Shown here in pieces: positions 16,480 to 25,519 of a stretch of 64,000 bases of DNA. The stretch is from Parasphingorhabdus flavimaris (GTDB lineage: Bacteria > Pseudomonadota > Alphaproteobacteria > Sphingomonadales > Sphingomonadaceae): contig NZ_JABWMH010000005.1 of assembly GCF_013371215.1 (NCBI RefSeq), forward strand, positions 232,771 through 296,770, written 5' to 3'. The notes beneath the pieces are model-generated. The model was not told the DNA's origin. It searched no databases and worked only from the letters and a program-made list of their open reading frames with translations. Both the position numbers and the translations under genes were made by a program. How positions within the stretch are numbered: position 1 is the first letter of the stretch; every line of letters starts with the position of its first letter.

Positions 16480-17175
16480 TTACATGCGACGGTAGCGGAA
16501 ATACCAGACATCGTGACCCTGACGCCGGGCCTTGGCTTCATAACGTGTCTCCGGCCAGCCACCCGGGCGGTTCGTCCAGCTTTCCGGACCGTCGCACAGC
16601 CATTCGAACTCGCTGCGCTGGTTCATGATCATGCAGGCCCATTCCAGATAGACCGGATGATCGGTGCCGAACCGAAATTCCCCGCCCGGCTTCAGCTTTG
16701 CGGCAATCATGTCGACCGGCCCGTGATTCATGAATCGCCGCTTGGCGTGGCGCGCCTTTGGCCATGGATCGGGATGGAGCAGATAGACAAAACTCAGCGA
16801 GCCGTCCGGAATTCTTTCCAGCACATCCAGCGCATTGCCCATGTGCAGGCGAACATTGGCCAAGCGTTTATCGCGAATATGCTGCAATGCGCCGACCACG
16901 CCGTTTAGATAGGGCTCGCAACCGATAAAGCCGTGATCGGGAAGCATGTCCGCACGGGTGGCCAGATGCTCCCCGGCGCCAAAACCGATTTCGAAATGCA
17001 TCGGCCGATCGCCGTCGAATAACGTTTTCGATGACACCGGACCTTCGACCGGGACAGCGATTTGCGGCAGCAGTTTCTCGATCAGCTCGACCTGCTGGTC
17101 GCGCAGCGCATGACCCTGACGGCGGCCATATAGCTGGCGGATCGTGGTCGGATCACCTTCGTTATTTGCGGTCAT
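16480..17175 (-). CDS. trmB: tRNA (guanine-N7-)-methyltransferase
   Basis: The 231-residue enzyme methylates G46 of the tRNA variable loop with SAM. The start is the ATG at 17175; an upstream in-frame start at 17265 would overlap metK. Family landmarks are RQLYGRRQGHALRDQQ near the N-terminus, HFEIGFGAGEHLATRAD (SAM loop), FIGCEPYLNGV, and the TrmB signature LLHPDPWPKARHAKRRFM. GGEFRFGTDHPVYLEW follows and the C-terminal tail contains TRYEAKARRQGHDVWYFRY. It lies 31 bases after metK in an lnt-metK-trmB operon. Confidence 0.95.
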   Translation of the reverse strand: MTANNEGDPTTIRQLYGRRQGHALRDQQVELIEKLLPQIAVPVEGPVSSKTLFDGDRPMHFEIGFGAGEHLATRADMLPDHGFIGCEPYLNGVVGALQHIRDKRLANVRLHMGNALDVLERIPDGSLSFVYLLHPDPWPKARHAKRRFMNHGPVDMIAAKLKPGGEFRFGTDHPVYLEWACMIMNQRSEFEWLCDGPESWTNRPGGWPETRYEAKARRQGHDVWYFRYRRM

Positions 17176-17206
17176 GACGCTGAGATTTCTGCCGACAAGA
17201 GCTTGT

Positions 17207-18418
17207 TCAGACCGCGGCTTTGAGCGCGTCCACCAGGTCGGTCCGTTCCCAGGTAAACAGATCACCTTCTGCCTTGCGACCGAAATGGCCGTAAGCGGCG
17301 GTCGGGCTATAGATCGGCTTGTTCAGGCCAAGATGGGTGCGGATGCCCTTGGGCGTGAGGCGAACGAGCTTTGGCAAGATTTCCTCGAGCTTCTCTTCGC
17401 TGACCGTCCCGGTGCCGTGCAGATCTACGTTGATCGACAGCGGTTCGGCGACGCCGATGGCGTAGGAAAGCTGGATCGCGCAACGCTTGGCAAGGCCGGC
17501 TGCGACGATATTCTTCGCCATATAGCGGGTAATATAGGCTGCGGAGCGATCGACCTTGGTCGGATCCTTGCCGGAGAAAGCGCCGCCGCCATGCGGGCTC
17601 GCGCCGCCATAGGTGTCGACGATGATCTTGCGACCGGTGAGGCCGGCGTCGCCGTCGGGCCCGCCGATTTCAAAGCGGCCGGTCGGGTTGACGTGGATCA
17701 CGGTCTTGTCGGTGATGAAGCCCTCGGGCAACACCGAGTGGAACACGCCCATCACATAGTCGCGCAATTCCTGATAAAGTGCAGGATTGTCGCTGTCCTT
17801 GAAATAGCCTGGCGCGTGCTGGGTCGACACCACCAGGGCAATCGCCTCTACCGGCACTTCGTTGACATAGCGCAGGGTTACCTGGCTTTTGCTGTCAGGC
17901 TCGAGGAACGGCGCCTTGCCGCTGTGGCGGTCGTTGGCCATCTGTTTCAATATCTGATGCGAATATTGCAATGTCGCGGGCATGAGATCCGGTGTTTCGT
18001 CGCTGGCATAGCCGAACATGATCCCCTGATCGCCGGCGCCTTCATCCTTGTTGCCGCTTTCGTCAACGCCCTGGGCGATATGGGCGGATTGCGGGTGCAA
18101 ATGGTTTTCGAAGGTCAGGTTCTGCCAGTGAAAGCCGTCTTGCTCATAGCCGATTTTCTTGACCGTCTGCCGGACAGCATTCTCGATTTCTTCCAGAGCG
18201 CCCGGCGCCCAATTGCCGTCGGTATCGATCATGCCCTCGCCGCGAACCTCTCCCGCGAGAATCACCCGGTCGGTGGTGGTCAGGGTTTCGCAAGCCACCC
18301 GCGCTTCGGGGTCCCTGGACAGGAACAGATCAACGATGGTGTCTGAAATCTGGTCGGATACTTTGTCAGGATGGCCTTCAGAGACCGATTCGGACGTGAA
18401 AATAAATTCTGAGCGCAT
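17207..18418 (-). CDS. metK: S-adenosylmethionine synthetase
   Basis: The 403-residue enzyme makes SAM from methionine and ATP. The start at 18418 gives [26 protein letters not shown], which includes the conserved GHPDK ATP site. Other signatures are [33 protein letters not shown] and [19 protein letters not shown]. Alphaproteobacterial metK genes often sit near SAM-sensing riboswitches; the 70-base leader between lnt and metK shows only AGGA at a normal distance and no structure I recognise as one. The metK-trmB pairing puts SAM supply next to a SAM user. Confidence 0.97.
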   Translation of the reverse strand: MRSEFIFTSESVSEGHPDKVSDQISDTIVDLFLSRDPEARVACETLTTTDRVILAGEVRGEGMIDTDGNWAPGALEEIENAVRQTVKKIGYEQDGFHWQNLTFENHLHPQSAHIAQGVDESGNKDEGAGDQGIMFGYASDETPDLMPATLQYSHQILKQMANDRHSGKAPFLEPDSKSQVTLRYVNEVPVEAIALVVSTQHAPGYFKDSDNPALYQELRDYVMGVFHSVLPEGFITDKTVIHVNPTGRFEIGGPDGDAGLTGRKIIVDTYGGASPHGGGAFSGKDPTKVDRSAAYITRYMAKNIVAAGLAKRCAIQLSYAIGVAEPLSINVDLHGTGTVSEEKLEEILPKLVRLTPKGIRTHLGLNKPIYSPTAAYGHFGRKAEGDLFTWERTDLVDALKAAV

Positions 18419-18487
18419 AGCTAAATCCTGAATTATGGTCGCAAATGGGGTCGACCTATGGGACATAAGGAAAAGTTTATATGTGCT

Positions 18488-20035
18488 TTAGCGACCGCGA
18501 ACCCTTATGGCAATGGCAGACAACAGCAAAAATATCGCCAGAGCCAGCGGCAATATCTGTCCGTAGCGCGCGAAAACCGTGGGTGACTTGGCCGGCGGCA
18601 GATTTGCATCGATCCTGCCCGCCTGACCCATCGGCACACTCGCCACGATGGCGCCGTCGGCATTGATCAGGGCTGAAATGCCGGTCGGGGTCGAGCGGAT
18701 GACCGGCAAGCCTTCCTCGATCGCCCGCAATCGCGCCTGCGCCAGATGCTGCGGCGGTCCCCATTCTCCGAACCAGGCATCATTCGAGGGATTAAAGATG
18801 AAGTCCGGCCGATTGTCGCGATCGACGACCTGTCCCGAGAATATGATCTCGTAACAGACCTGAAGCCCGGCCTTGCCAAATTTGCCGAGATCGAGCGAAC
18901 GGGGTCCGGGCCCCGGCCAGAAATCAAAATCACCGGGCACCAGACGGGACAGGCCGATCGCCGACAACAGCGGCCGCATCGGCAGATATTCGCCATAAGG
19001 CACCAGATGGCTCTTGTCATAGCGTCCCAATAGTTCGCCCTGCTGATCCATCGCAAAGACGCTGTTGCGCGCGCCGACCGCTCGGCCTTCGGCTTCGTCA
19101 AATTCGAGTTTGAGCGCACCCAGCACCAGCACGTCGCCGGGCTTCATCAACGCACCCAGTTGCTGGCGCACCATTTCGGGCGGGCGGCCGTAATAATAGC
19201 GGGCCGGATATCCGGTCTCGAGATAATCGGGGATTGCTGCTTCCGGCCAGAACAGGATGCGCGGTTCGCTATCTTTTCTTGTTGTCAGTCCAGCAAGTTT
19301 TGCAAGATTTTCGGCCTCATAGCCTGCCTTCCATTTGTCCTGCTGGCCGATATTGGGCTGGACGATGGTGATGGGGGAACCATCCTGCGCTTTGCCCGCG
19401 CCCGCACGGGGCGACATAACTGCTGCCAGCGAAAGAATGACAATGACGGGCAGCGCCATGATCGACGCCTGCCGCCAGCGCCGGCCGCTCGCAGCGACGG
19501 CGATCTGCAAACAGAGCCCCGCAACGATTATAGCGACCGCCGCGAGACCATATGTACCGACAAGGGCAGAGCCGGCCCACAGGCCAGAAGGCAATGTCAC
19601 GGACAGGGGATTCCAAATAAACCCGCTGAACACCCAGCTACGCAACCATTCGGTGACGATCCATGCTCCGGCCAGGGCGAGGATGAAGGCCCACGGGCTC
19701 TTCCTGCCGAGCGACCATGCCATAATAGCAGCCAAGGCCGGGAACACCGCCAGATAGAGCGACAATAGCACCACCGCGACATAGCCCATCCATCCCGGCA
19801 TCGCTGCTTGAAAGGTGAAGGCCTTGGCGATCCAGTTGAGGCCGATGATGAAATGGCCGAGGCCGAAAAGCCAGCCGGCGAAAAAGGCGGCTTTGCGACT
19901 CTGCGCCTGGATCAATATGGCGATCCACAGAGCCAGCATCAGCAGCGTCAGCGGCCACAGGTTCAGCGGCGCAAAGCCGGTCGCGCTGATTCCGCCGGCA
20001 AGCAGCGAAATTCCGTAAGGATGGCGGGTGATCAT
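18488..20035 (-). CDS. lnt: apolipoprotein N-acyltransferase
   Basis: The inner-membrane enzyme transfers an acyl chain from phospholipid to the alpha-amino group of the lipidated Cys, the last step of lipoprotein maturation. The N-terminal half has six to seven membrane segments (LLAGGISATGFAPLNLWPLT onward). The C-terminal half is the nitrilase-type domain with the catalytic triad: Glu in ILFWPEAAIPDYL, Lys in LGALKLEFDE and Cys in AGLQVCYEIIFSG. PYGEYLPMRP is also diagnostic. The ATG at 20035 gives 515 residues; a GTG at 20053 would add MSKLQD and is equally possible. The much longer open frame upstream is a shadow of the plus-strand gene. Confidence 0.93.
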   Translation of the reverse strand: MITRHPYGISLLAGGISATGFAPLNLWPLTLLMLALWIAILIQAQSRKAAFFAGWLFGLGHFIIGLNWIAKAFTFQAAMPGWMGYVAVVLLSLYLAVFPALAAIMAWSLGRKSPWAFILALAGAWIVTEWLRSWVFSGFIWNPLSVTLPSGLWAGSALVGTYGLAAVAIIVAGLCLQIAVAASGRRWRQASIMALPVIVILSLAAVMSPRAGAGKAQDGSPITIVQPNIGQQDKWKAGYEAENLAKLAGLTTRKDSEPRILFWPEAAIPDYLETGYPARYYYGRPPEMVRQQLGALMKPGDVLVLGALKLEFDEAEGRAVGARNSVFAMDQQGELLGRYDKSHLVPYGEYLPMRPLLSAIGLSRLVPGDFDFWPGPGPRSLDLGKFGKAGLQVCYEIIFSGQVVDRDNRPDFIFNPSNDAWFGEWGPPQHLAQARLRAIEEGLPVIRSTPTGISALINADGAIVASVPMGQAGRIDANLPPAKSPTVFARYGQILPLALAIFLLLSAIAIRVRGR

Positions 20036-20131
20036 ATCTTGAAGTTTTGACACCGGCGGCTTTTGCCGTGTTCGGTGTCGCCATTCAATTGCTAATTGCC
20101 GGAACATGGATTTCATTGCTATTGCATGCCG

Positions 20132-20821
20132 ATGAACCTGATCGCTCTCCTGATGCTCGCCCTCTCGCAACCGGCCACGGCGCAAGCGACGCCGCTCACC
20201 GAAACGCAGAGCCGCGACCTCACCTGTGTCGCCGTCCTCGCGATCATCGCATCCGAACAGGAGCGCGGCGTTGCCAGCGCTCTCGACTATCCACTGCTTA
20301 TCGAACGCGGCGCGACCTATGCCGGGCTGGTCGGGGAACGGATCATGAGCGAGACGGGCAGGAGCAGAGAAGAGGTCCGGCAGGAGATTGTGGCCGCGGT
20401 CGCGGCGCAACAAGCCAAGGGCGGCAATGGTGCCGCCGCAGACGAGGTCTTCGAAACGGAAATGGCGCAATGCCTGCCCTTGCTCGATATCGCGATACCG
20501 CCCAGGCCCAAGCCCGACCTCAACCAGTGCGCCGGGATGCTGCAACTGGCATATGAAGAGGTTCACAGCCGCGAAGGTCTGTCCAAGACGGCGCAGGATC
20601 TCAAGACTCTCGCCGCAGTTCTCGACAGTCGCGCCCGCGACAAGATGCGCGCGGAAGGGCTCAGCGGTCAGGAAAGCGATATCCTGCTGACGCAGGAGCG
20701 CGAAACGATGCTGGCCGATGCCAGGCAACAGGAGGCGCTCGGCCAGGGTTCCGACCTCGATTATGATCATTGTTTCACCCTCGCCGCACCCGAAGACAAA
20801 GGCCGCAAATATGAGCACTGA
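20132..20821 (+). CDS. exported protein of unknown function
   Basis: The 229-residue protein begins MNLIALLMLALSQPATAQA, a clear signal peptide with cleavage after AQA; ATGs at 20126 and 20096 are alternative starts. The mature protein is helical and acidic, without recognised domains. It contains four well-spaced cysteines (DLTCVAVLA, EMAQCLPLLD, LNQCAGML, DYDHCFTL), which may form two disulfides in the periplasm. The minus-strand frame covering it has no recognisable domain and lacks a signal sequence. The next gene (VOC protein) starts inside its last codons. Confidence 0.6.
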   Translation: MNLIALLMLALSQPATAQATPLTETQSRDLTCVAVLAIIASEQERGVASALDYPLLIERGATYAGLVGERIMSETGRSREEVRQEIVAAVAAQQAKGGNGAAADEVFETEMAQCLPLLDIAIPPRPKPDLNQCAGMLQLAYEEVHSREGLSKTAQDLKTLAAVLDSRARDKMRAEGLSGQESDILLTQERETMLADARQQEALGQGSDLDYDHCFTLAAPEDKGRKYEH

Positions 20822-21251
20822 ACCGTCGAGTCCGCTACGCCCCTTCCACCTCGCCTTCCCGGTACGTGACATTGCCGAAGCGCGCGCATTTTATGGCGAC
20901 CTGCTGCGGTGCCCGGAAGGCCGCAGCGACAGTCACTGGGTTGATTTCAGCCTCTACGGACACCAGATCGTCACCCATCTCGACGAGCATATGGATGGCC
21001 GCCAACTGCTCAACCCGGTCGATGGCGAACAGGTACCGGTTCCCCATTTCGGAGTCGTGTTGACGATGCCCGACTGGCAGGCGCTGGCCGACCGGCTGAT
21101 CGCGAAAGACACCGACTTTGTCATCGCCCCGACGGTCCGCTTCAGGGGACAGGCCGGCGAGCAGGCGACGATGTTCTTTTGTGATCCCAGCGGCAACGCG
21201 CTCGAGTTCAAGGCCTTTGCCAGCGACGATCAGCTATTCGCAAAAGACTAG
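20811..21251 (+). CDS. VOC-family (glyoxalase/dioxygenase-like) protein
   Basis: The 146-residue protein starts at the ATG at 20811, overlapping the previous gene by 11 bases. It shows two vicinal-oxygen-chelate half-modules: FHLAFPVRDIAEARAFYGDLLRC in the first and HFGVVLTMPDWQALADRLIAKD in the second, with a metal-ligand His in each and the third ligand Glu in FCDPSGNALEFKAF. The family includes glyoxalase I, extradiol dioxygenases and fosfomycin-resistance enzymes; this one looks like a single-domain dioxygenase-like hydrolase/isomerase of unknown substrate. Confidence 0.85.
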   Translation: MSTEPSSPLRPFHLAFPVRDIAEARAFYGDLLRCPEGRSDSHWVDFSLYGHQIVTHLDEHMDGRQLLNPVDGEQVPVPHFGVVLTMPDWQALADRLIAKDTDFVIAPTVRFRGQAGEQATMFFCDPSGNALEFKAFASDDQLFAKD

Positions 21252-21266
21252 ACCGGTGATTGAAGC

Positions 21267-21863
21267 CTAGGCTTCATGCTCCTGCTGCCAGCGTTCGAGG
21301 GCGTGCCCCAACTGGCGTTCAGCCATATCACGGGCGGAATTGCGTGCCAGGTCCAGCGAACCGGACAGGCGCTCACCGATCAGCGCATCACCCAGCGCCA
21401 TCAGAACCAGCGCCAGCGTGTCTTCATGCATTTCGTGGTCTTCGTGCCCACCTTCGCCGATATCGTCGACCAGAGCGTGAATCGCATCGACAATCGGATC
21501 GAGCGCGTCTTCGTTGCCGGTCAGCATCATCCAGGACCAGAGCGCCGCGGCTCCCTGTTTGTCAAAAGCGTCGAAGGTGAGGTCGACAATGTCTCGCACG
21601 GTCCCCTCTCCGCTGCGGGTTTTCATGATCGCCTGCGCAATCACGCCGCATACTTCGTCGGACAAATAGGCCGCGAGCGCCTTTTGCAGGCCCGAGGCCG
21701 ACCCAAAATGGTGCAATAAATTAGCATGGGTACGCCCGATCCGTCCGGCGACCGCCTTCAGAGTGACCGATTGCGGGCCGGATTCAATCAGCAAATCGCG
21801 GGCGGCCGCGAGCGCCATGCCACGACTTGCTTCCGGTGATAGACGTCTCTTTGCTATTGACAT
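21267..21863 (-). CDS. TetR/AcrR-family transcription regulator
   Basis: The 198-residue protein has an N-terminal helix-turn-helix of TetR type: ALAAARDLLIESGPQSVTLKAVAGRIGRTHANLLHHFGSASGLQKAL, where GRTHANLLHHF is the recognition helix and the start of the next helix. The C-terminal ligand-binding part is all helical and ends with an acidic/His-rich loop (GGHEDHEMHEDT) that could bind a metal. It is divergent from the PF10118 gene at 21931, with only 67 bases between the starts, so it probably represses that gene and itself. Confidence 0.9.
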   Translation of the reverse strand: MSIAKRRLSPEASRGMALAAARDLLIESGPQSVTLKAVAGRIGRTHANLLHHFGSASGLQKALAAYLSDEVCGVIAQAIMKTRSGEGTVRDIVDLTFDAFDKQGAAALWSWMMLTGNEDALDPIVDAIHALVDDIGEGGHEDHEMHEDTLALVLMALGDALIGERLSGSLDLARNSARDMAERQLGHALERWQQEHEA

Positions 21864-21885
21864 TTATGTAAGTAACCTTCATTAT
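21857..21885 (+). promoter_or_regulatory. candidate promoter of the PF10118 gene
   Basis: TTGACA (21857-21862), 17-base spacer, CATTAT (21880-21885), in the short divergent interval next to the TetR gene start. The TetR start codon region overlaps the -35, as expected for autoregulation. The spacer holds an imperfect inverted sequence ATGTAAGTAACCTTCAT. Confidence 0.4.
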
Positions 21886-21930
21886 TCTTCAATCGGCTAT
21901 AAGCCGCATTTCCCATTATGGAAACATCTG

Positions 21931-22830
21931 ATGAATATGCTTAGCTCCCTTAGCTCCGAACCGGAAACCATTCACACGCCGACACCGGCGGGCCATGATA
22001 TTACTCCGCGGGACCGCCGTTTCGGACGGGATGCGGACTATAAGCCGGGAAAATATTGGCAAAATGGCGATCCGGTTGCGACCGCCTTCTACAATTGCCT
22101 GTCGCTCACCTTTCCGCGCGGCGAGGCTTTTTTCATCGAGAGCGTCAAGGAATTTCGGGATTGTACGCCCGCCAAATTGCAAAATGAAATCCGCGCCTTT
22201 GTGAAACAGGAAATCATCCATAGCCGGGAACATCTGGCGCTCAACCGCCGGGTCGAGGAAAATGGATATGACACGAGCCGGATCGAGAAGCGGATCACCG
22301 AATCGCTGGCAATGACCAAGGACCGGCCCAAGATCACCAATCTGGCGGCAACGATGATTCTCGAGCATTTCACCGCGATCATGGCGCAGCAATTTCTCGC
22401 CAATCCCAAACATTGGGAGGGCTCTGATCCGGAAACCACCGACCTTTGGTGCTGGCATGCTCTGGAAGAGATTGAGCACAAGGGCGTCGCCTATGACACC
22501 TGGCTATATGCAACCAGGGACTGGAGCCGCCGGAAACGCTGGCAGGTAAAAGCGCTGATGATGCTGCTCATCACCCGCAATTTCTGGGGCAACCGCTGGC
22601 GCGACACGCTCGACCTGCTTGCGCAGGACGGCATTAGCGGATGGCGGGTAAAATTGAAGCTGCTGAAATTTCTGCTGTTCAAGCCCGGTATTGCGCGAGC
22701 GATCATCATCCCCTGGTTCAAATTCTTCCTGCCCGGATTCCATCCGTGGAACGAGGATGACCGGCATTTGATCCAGCGGGCCGAAAGCGAATATGAAGCG
22801 GCGATAACCGGACGACCGGCGACCGCCTAG
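21931..22830 (+). CDS. PF10118-type metal-dependent hydrolase (diiron-like), second copy
   Basis: A 299-residue paralogue of the protein at 15313-16290. It shares the putative metal ligands EAFFIESVKEF, KQEIIHSREHLALNRR, ILEHFTAIMA and ALEEIEHKGVAYDTWLYATRDW and the C-terminal FFLPGFHPWNEDDRHLI. The ATG at 21931 was chosen because the sequence before it is not family-like and contains the promoter. The activity is unknown. Unlike the other copy it is paired with a divergent TetR regulator, so its expression is probably inducible. Confidence 0.87.
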   Translation: MNMLSSLSSEPETIHTPTPAGHDITPRDRRFGRDADYKPGKYWQNGDPVATAFYNCLSLTFPRGEAFFIESVKEFRDCTPAKLQNEIRAFVKQEIIHSREHLALNRRVEENGYDTSRIEKRITESLAMTKDRPKITNLAATMILEHFTAIMAQQFLANPKHWEGSDPETTDLWCWHALEEIEHKGVAYDTWLYATRDWSRRKRWQVKALMMLLITRNFWGNRWRDTLDLLAQDGISGWRVKLKLLKFLLFKPGIARAIIIPWFKFFLPGFHPWNEDDRHLIQRAESEYEAAITGRPATA

Positions 22831-22853
22831 ATAGCGTTTTCAGATATTGGCGG

Positions 22854-23405
22854 TCAGTGCGCCGCTTTGCTTACATCGACTTTTTCTACCCATTCGGGGA
22901 AGAAACTGGGTTCGCGGTTGGACCAGCCGGGGGCGGTTGCGGCCGCTTCGCTGATCGATTGCAGCAAGCCCTTGCGGGTTTTCGGATGAAGATGCGGTAG
23001 CGATGCCGCCGCACAAAAGGCTCCGGGCAACCACGGGCGCGATTCCGGGCCGAGCAGGCGCTCGTAGAGAAAGCGAAAGGCCGGAAAGCTGTGGATACGG
23101 CCCTGGCCGAGATCGAAGGCGGCCAGCGAGATCAGCGATGGCATGAAAGCCTCGATACTGTCGATGGCGCAATCTTCCGGAATGTCCCGGCGAATAGCAT
23201 CGAGGCGGCGGTACAAGGACATCTGGACCTTGATACCCGCTTCTTCGACCGTATCACGCGACCATGTCTCGACGGCATCCGAGCGATCAAGCCCGACATC
23301 AAGCGAACGCCGGATATAGCGTTGGGTTGCCGAGCTGAAGCTCGCGAATTCTTTCATCTCCGCCAGAGTCATCGCTCCGGGAACGGGTTGTATTTCCTTG
23401 GTCAT
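22854..23405 (-). CDS. hypothetical protein, 183 aa
   Basis: I do not recognise a family. The protein is soluble and helical, with no signal or membrane segment. Notable stretches are FASFSSATQRYIRRSLDVG, a polar RDTVEEAGIKVQMSLYRRLDAIRRDIPED region and a C-terminal FFPEWVEKVDVSKAAH. It converges with the PF10118 gene 23 bases away. The minus-strand frame has normal codon use for this genome, whereas the plus-strand frame at 23091-23447 does not resemble a protein family. Confidence 0.6.
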   Translation of the reverse strand: MTKEIQPVPGAMTLAEMKEFASFSSATQRYIRRSLDVGLDRSDAVETWSRDTVEEAGIKVQMSLYRRLDAIRRDIPEDCAIDSIEAFMPSLISLAAFDLGQGRIHSFPAFRFLYERLLGPESRPWLPGAFCAAASLPHLHPKTRKGLLQSISEAAATAPGWSNREPSFFPEWVEKVDVSKAAH

Positions 23406-23633
23406 GTCGGCTCGACTCCCTCTGGATCATCCCACCCCGACACTTGACCAAAATATGGTTAGCAATTGATTAAAATCCCGCGCCTTTATTTGGCGGGAGG
23501 CGGCAAAAATTGGAATATTGCGCGCCAGGCTTAGAAAGTTTCGACCAACCGCAAGCCTGTTTCGACCGGTCACGATTCCCCTAGAGACAATTGATACCAT
23601 ATTGTCCTAAGCTGCGTACGAACCATGAACTGA

Positions 23634-24773
23634 ATGCATATGAGAAAATTTGAACTTGGAAGCCACAAGCCGTCGGTCGGACATCAGGTTGCTATCCTGT
23701 CGATTCTGGGATTCTGGCTTTTCTATGTGATCATCCTGACGTTGCGGGTCTCAATCGGTGATTGGCCGGCCCAGGGTGAAATGGCGTCACGAAGGGTCAT
23801 CGTGACGATCTTCGGGATTGGCATCACCTATCTGCTGTACTTGTTTCTCCGGCAATTCGAGGACAAGGCGCTATCGACCCGGATCATCACGGCATTCGCC
23901 GCATCCATTCCCTGCGCCATCATCATCGCTTCGATGAACCATTATGTCTTCAATATCTATTATCCGGAGAACCTGTGGGACGAGGCCCATGTCGAGAAGA
24001 TGCGGGAATATCTCGCGCAGGACAATTTTGCGCTGAAATCCATTTCCGAAGATGCCACCTCGCGCTTTTTCTTCGTCATCAGCTGGGCGTCCCTGTATCT
24101 GACCCTGAGCTATGCCGGGGAAGTCCGGCAGGTGGAGCGCAAGGCGGCACGTTTTGCCCAGGCAGCCCAGGATGCCGAACTGCGGTCGCTGCGCTATCAG
24201 GTCAATCCGCATTTCCTGTTCAACACCCTCAACAGCCTGAGCACACTGGTGATGCGCAGTCAGCCGGAAGAGGCGGAGGAAATGATCCTCAACCTGTCGA
24301 AATTCTATCGCACCAGCCTGTCGGGCGACCCGCTCGAGGATGTGCCCTTGTCGGAAGAGGTGCACCTGCAAAATCTCTATCTCGATATCGAGGCGGTCCG
24401 CTTTCCCAAACGGCTCAGAACAAGCGTCAGCATTCCCGACGAACTGCTCGGCGTGCTGGTACCCGGCCTGATCCTCCAGCCGCTGGTCGAAAATGCGATC
24501 AAGCACAGCGTCGCCCACAGCAAGCGCCCGGTGACCATTTCGATCAGCGCGCGGTCCGAGGGTGACAATCTGATCCTGACGGTTGCCGATGACGGGGACC
24601 GGCGTCCGGTCGATCTGGATGACAATGGTCCCAGCAGCGGAATCGGCCTCGCCAATGTCCGCGATCGTCTGGAAACCCGCTTTGGCCGACAGGCCAGCCT
24701 GCAGACTGTCCGTCCGGAAAAAGGCGGCTATATTGCCCAATTAACCTTGCCACTGATGCTGGATAACCCATGA
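23634..24773 (+). CDS. LytS/AlgZ-type sensor histidine kinase
   Basis: A 379-residue membrane kinase. It has membrane segments at about residues 18-38, 52-71, 81-101 and 147-163, with no sizeable periplasmic sensor domain. The His_kinase domain (PF06580) begins at LRSLRYQVNPHFLFNTLNSLSTL, where the His of NPHFLFN is the phosphoacceptor. The ATPase part has LILQPLVENAIKHS (N box) and SGIGLANVRDRL (G box). The start may be ATG 23634 or 23640. It is coupled by an ATGA overlap to the LytTR response regulator. The signal is not known. Confidence 0.93.
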   Translation: MHMRKFELGSHKPSVGHQVAILSILGFWLFYVIILTLRVSIGDWPAQGEMASRRVIVTIFGIGITYLLYLFLRQFEDKALSTRIITAFAASIPCAIIIASMNHYVFNIYYPENLWDEAHVEKMREYLAQDNFALKSISEDATSRFFFVISWASLYLTLSYAGEVRQVERKAARFAQAAQDAELRSLRYQVNPHFLFNTLNSLSTLVMRSQPEEAEEMILNLSKFYRTSLSGDPLEDVPLSEEVHLQNLYLDIEAVRFPKRLRTSVSIPDELLGVLVPGLILQPLVENAIKHSVAHSKRPVTISISARSEGDNLILTVADDGDRRPVDLDDNGPSSGIGLANVRDRLETRFGRQASLQTVRPEKGGYIAQLTLPLMLDNP

Positions 24774-25519
24774 TGGACGATATCGAAGCCCGCCCGCTCA
24801 AGACCCTGATTGTCGACGATGAACCGCTTGCGATCGAACGGCTGCAGCTGCTTTGCGCGCGGCAAGCCGACATAGACCTGATCGGCACCGCCAGCGATGG
24901 CGAAGCGGCGCTGCGCCTGACCGAACAGTTGCAACCGGATCTGCTGCTGCTCGACATCGCCATGCCGGGCAAGGACGGGCTGGATGTCGCACGGGCATTG
25001 TCCGGCAAGAGCGATGCTCCGGCAATCATATTCGTAACAGCTTTTGATCGTTTTGCGGTCGAGGCGTTTGATGTTGCGGCCATCGACTATGTCCTGAAAC
25101 CGGTCGAGAACGAGCGGCTGACCCTGGCGATCTCGCGGGTAAGGGAACGCACCGCCGAACCCCGCAACGACGAGGCGGAAGATTCACCCTGGGCGGAAGA
25201 ATTCTGGGTACCGTATAAATCCGAACTGCGACGCATCGTCGCCACCGAAATCGACCGGGTCGAGGCCGAGCGCGACTATATGCGGCTGCACGTCGGCCCC
25301 GTCAGCTATCTGCTGCACCAGACGATCACCGGCCTGGAAGAAAGGCTCAATCCGGAAGAATTCATCCGTCTCCACCGCTCGCATCTGGTCCGGCGCGACT
25401 GGATTGCCGGCCTGCGCCATGACGGCGGCGGCGTGTGGATCGCCTGTCTCAAATGTGACACGGAAATCCGTATCGGTCGGACCCATCTGGCAGAAGCGAA
25501 GAAACTGGCTGGACGCTAG
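24770..25519 (+). CDS. LytTR-family response regulator
   Basis: A 249-residue protein with a receiver domain (LKTLIVDDEPLAIERL; phosphoacceptor Asp in LLLLDIAMPGKDGLD; switch Thr in IIFVTAFD; Lys in DYVLKPVENE) and a C-terminal LytTR DNA-binding domain (VEAERDYMRLHVG, then EEFIRLHRSHLVRRDWI). It is the partner of the kinase that overlaps its start. LytTR regulators bind imperfect direct repeats and often control envelope or surface functions. The TAG stop shares the palindrome CTAG (25516-25519) with the TAG stop of the convergent pheA gene. Confidence 0.95.
   Translation: MMDDIEARPLKTLIVDDEPLAIERLQLLCARQADIDLIGTASDGEAALRLTEQLQPDLLLLDIAMPGKDGLDVARALSGKSDAPAIIFVTAFDRFAVEAFDVAAIDYVLKPVENERLTLAISRVRERTAEPRNDEAEDSPWAEEFWVPYKSELRRIVATEIDRVEAERDYMRLHVGPVSYLLHQTITGLEERLNPEEFIRLHRSHLVRRDWIAGLRHDGGGVWIACLKCDTEIRIGRTHLAEAKKLAGR

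Noticed and set aside
18419..18487. Possible SAM-sensing riboswitch before metK
   Set aside because: The ~70-base leader has only a weak 5-bp pairing and none of the conserved features I know for SAM riboswitches.
20060..20872. Minus-strand frame extending lnt upstream by ~270 codons
   Set aside because: It lacks membrane segments or family features, runs opposite to a signal-peptide-bearing plus-strand gene, and the lnt family N-terminus begins at about 20035-20053.
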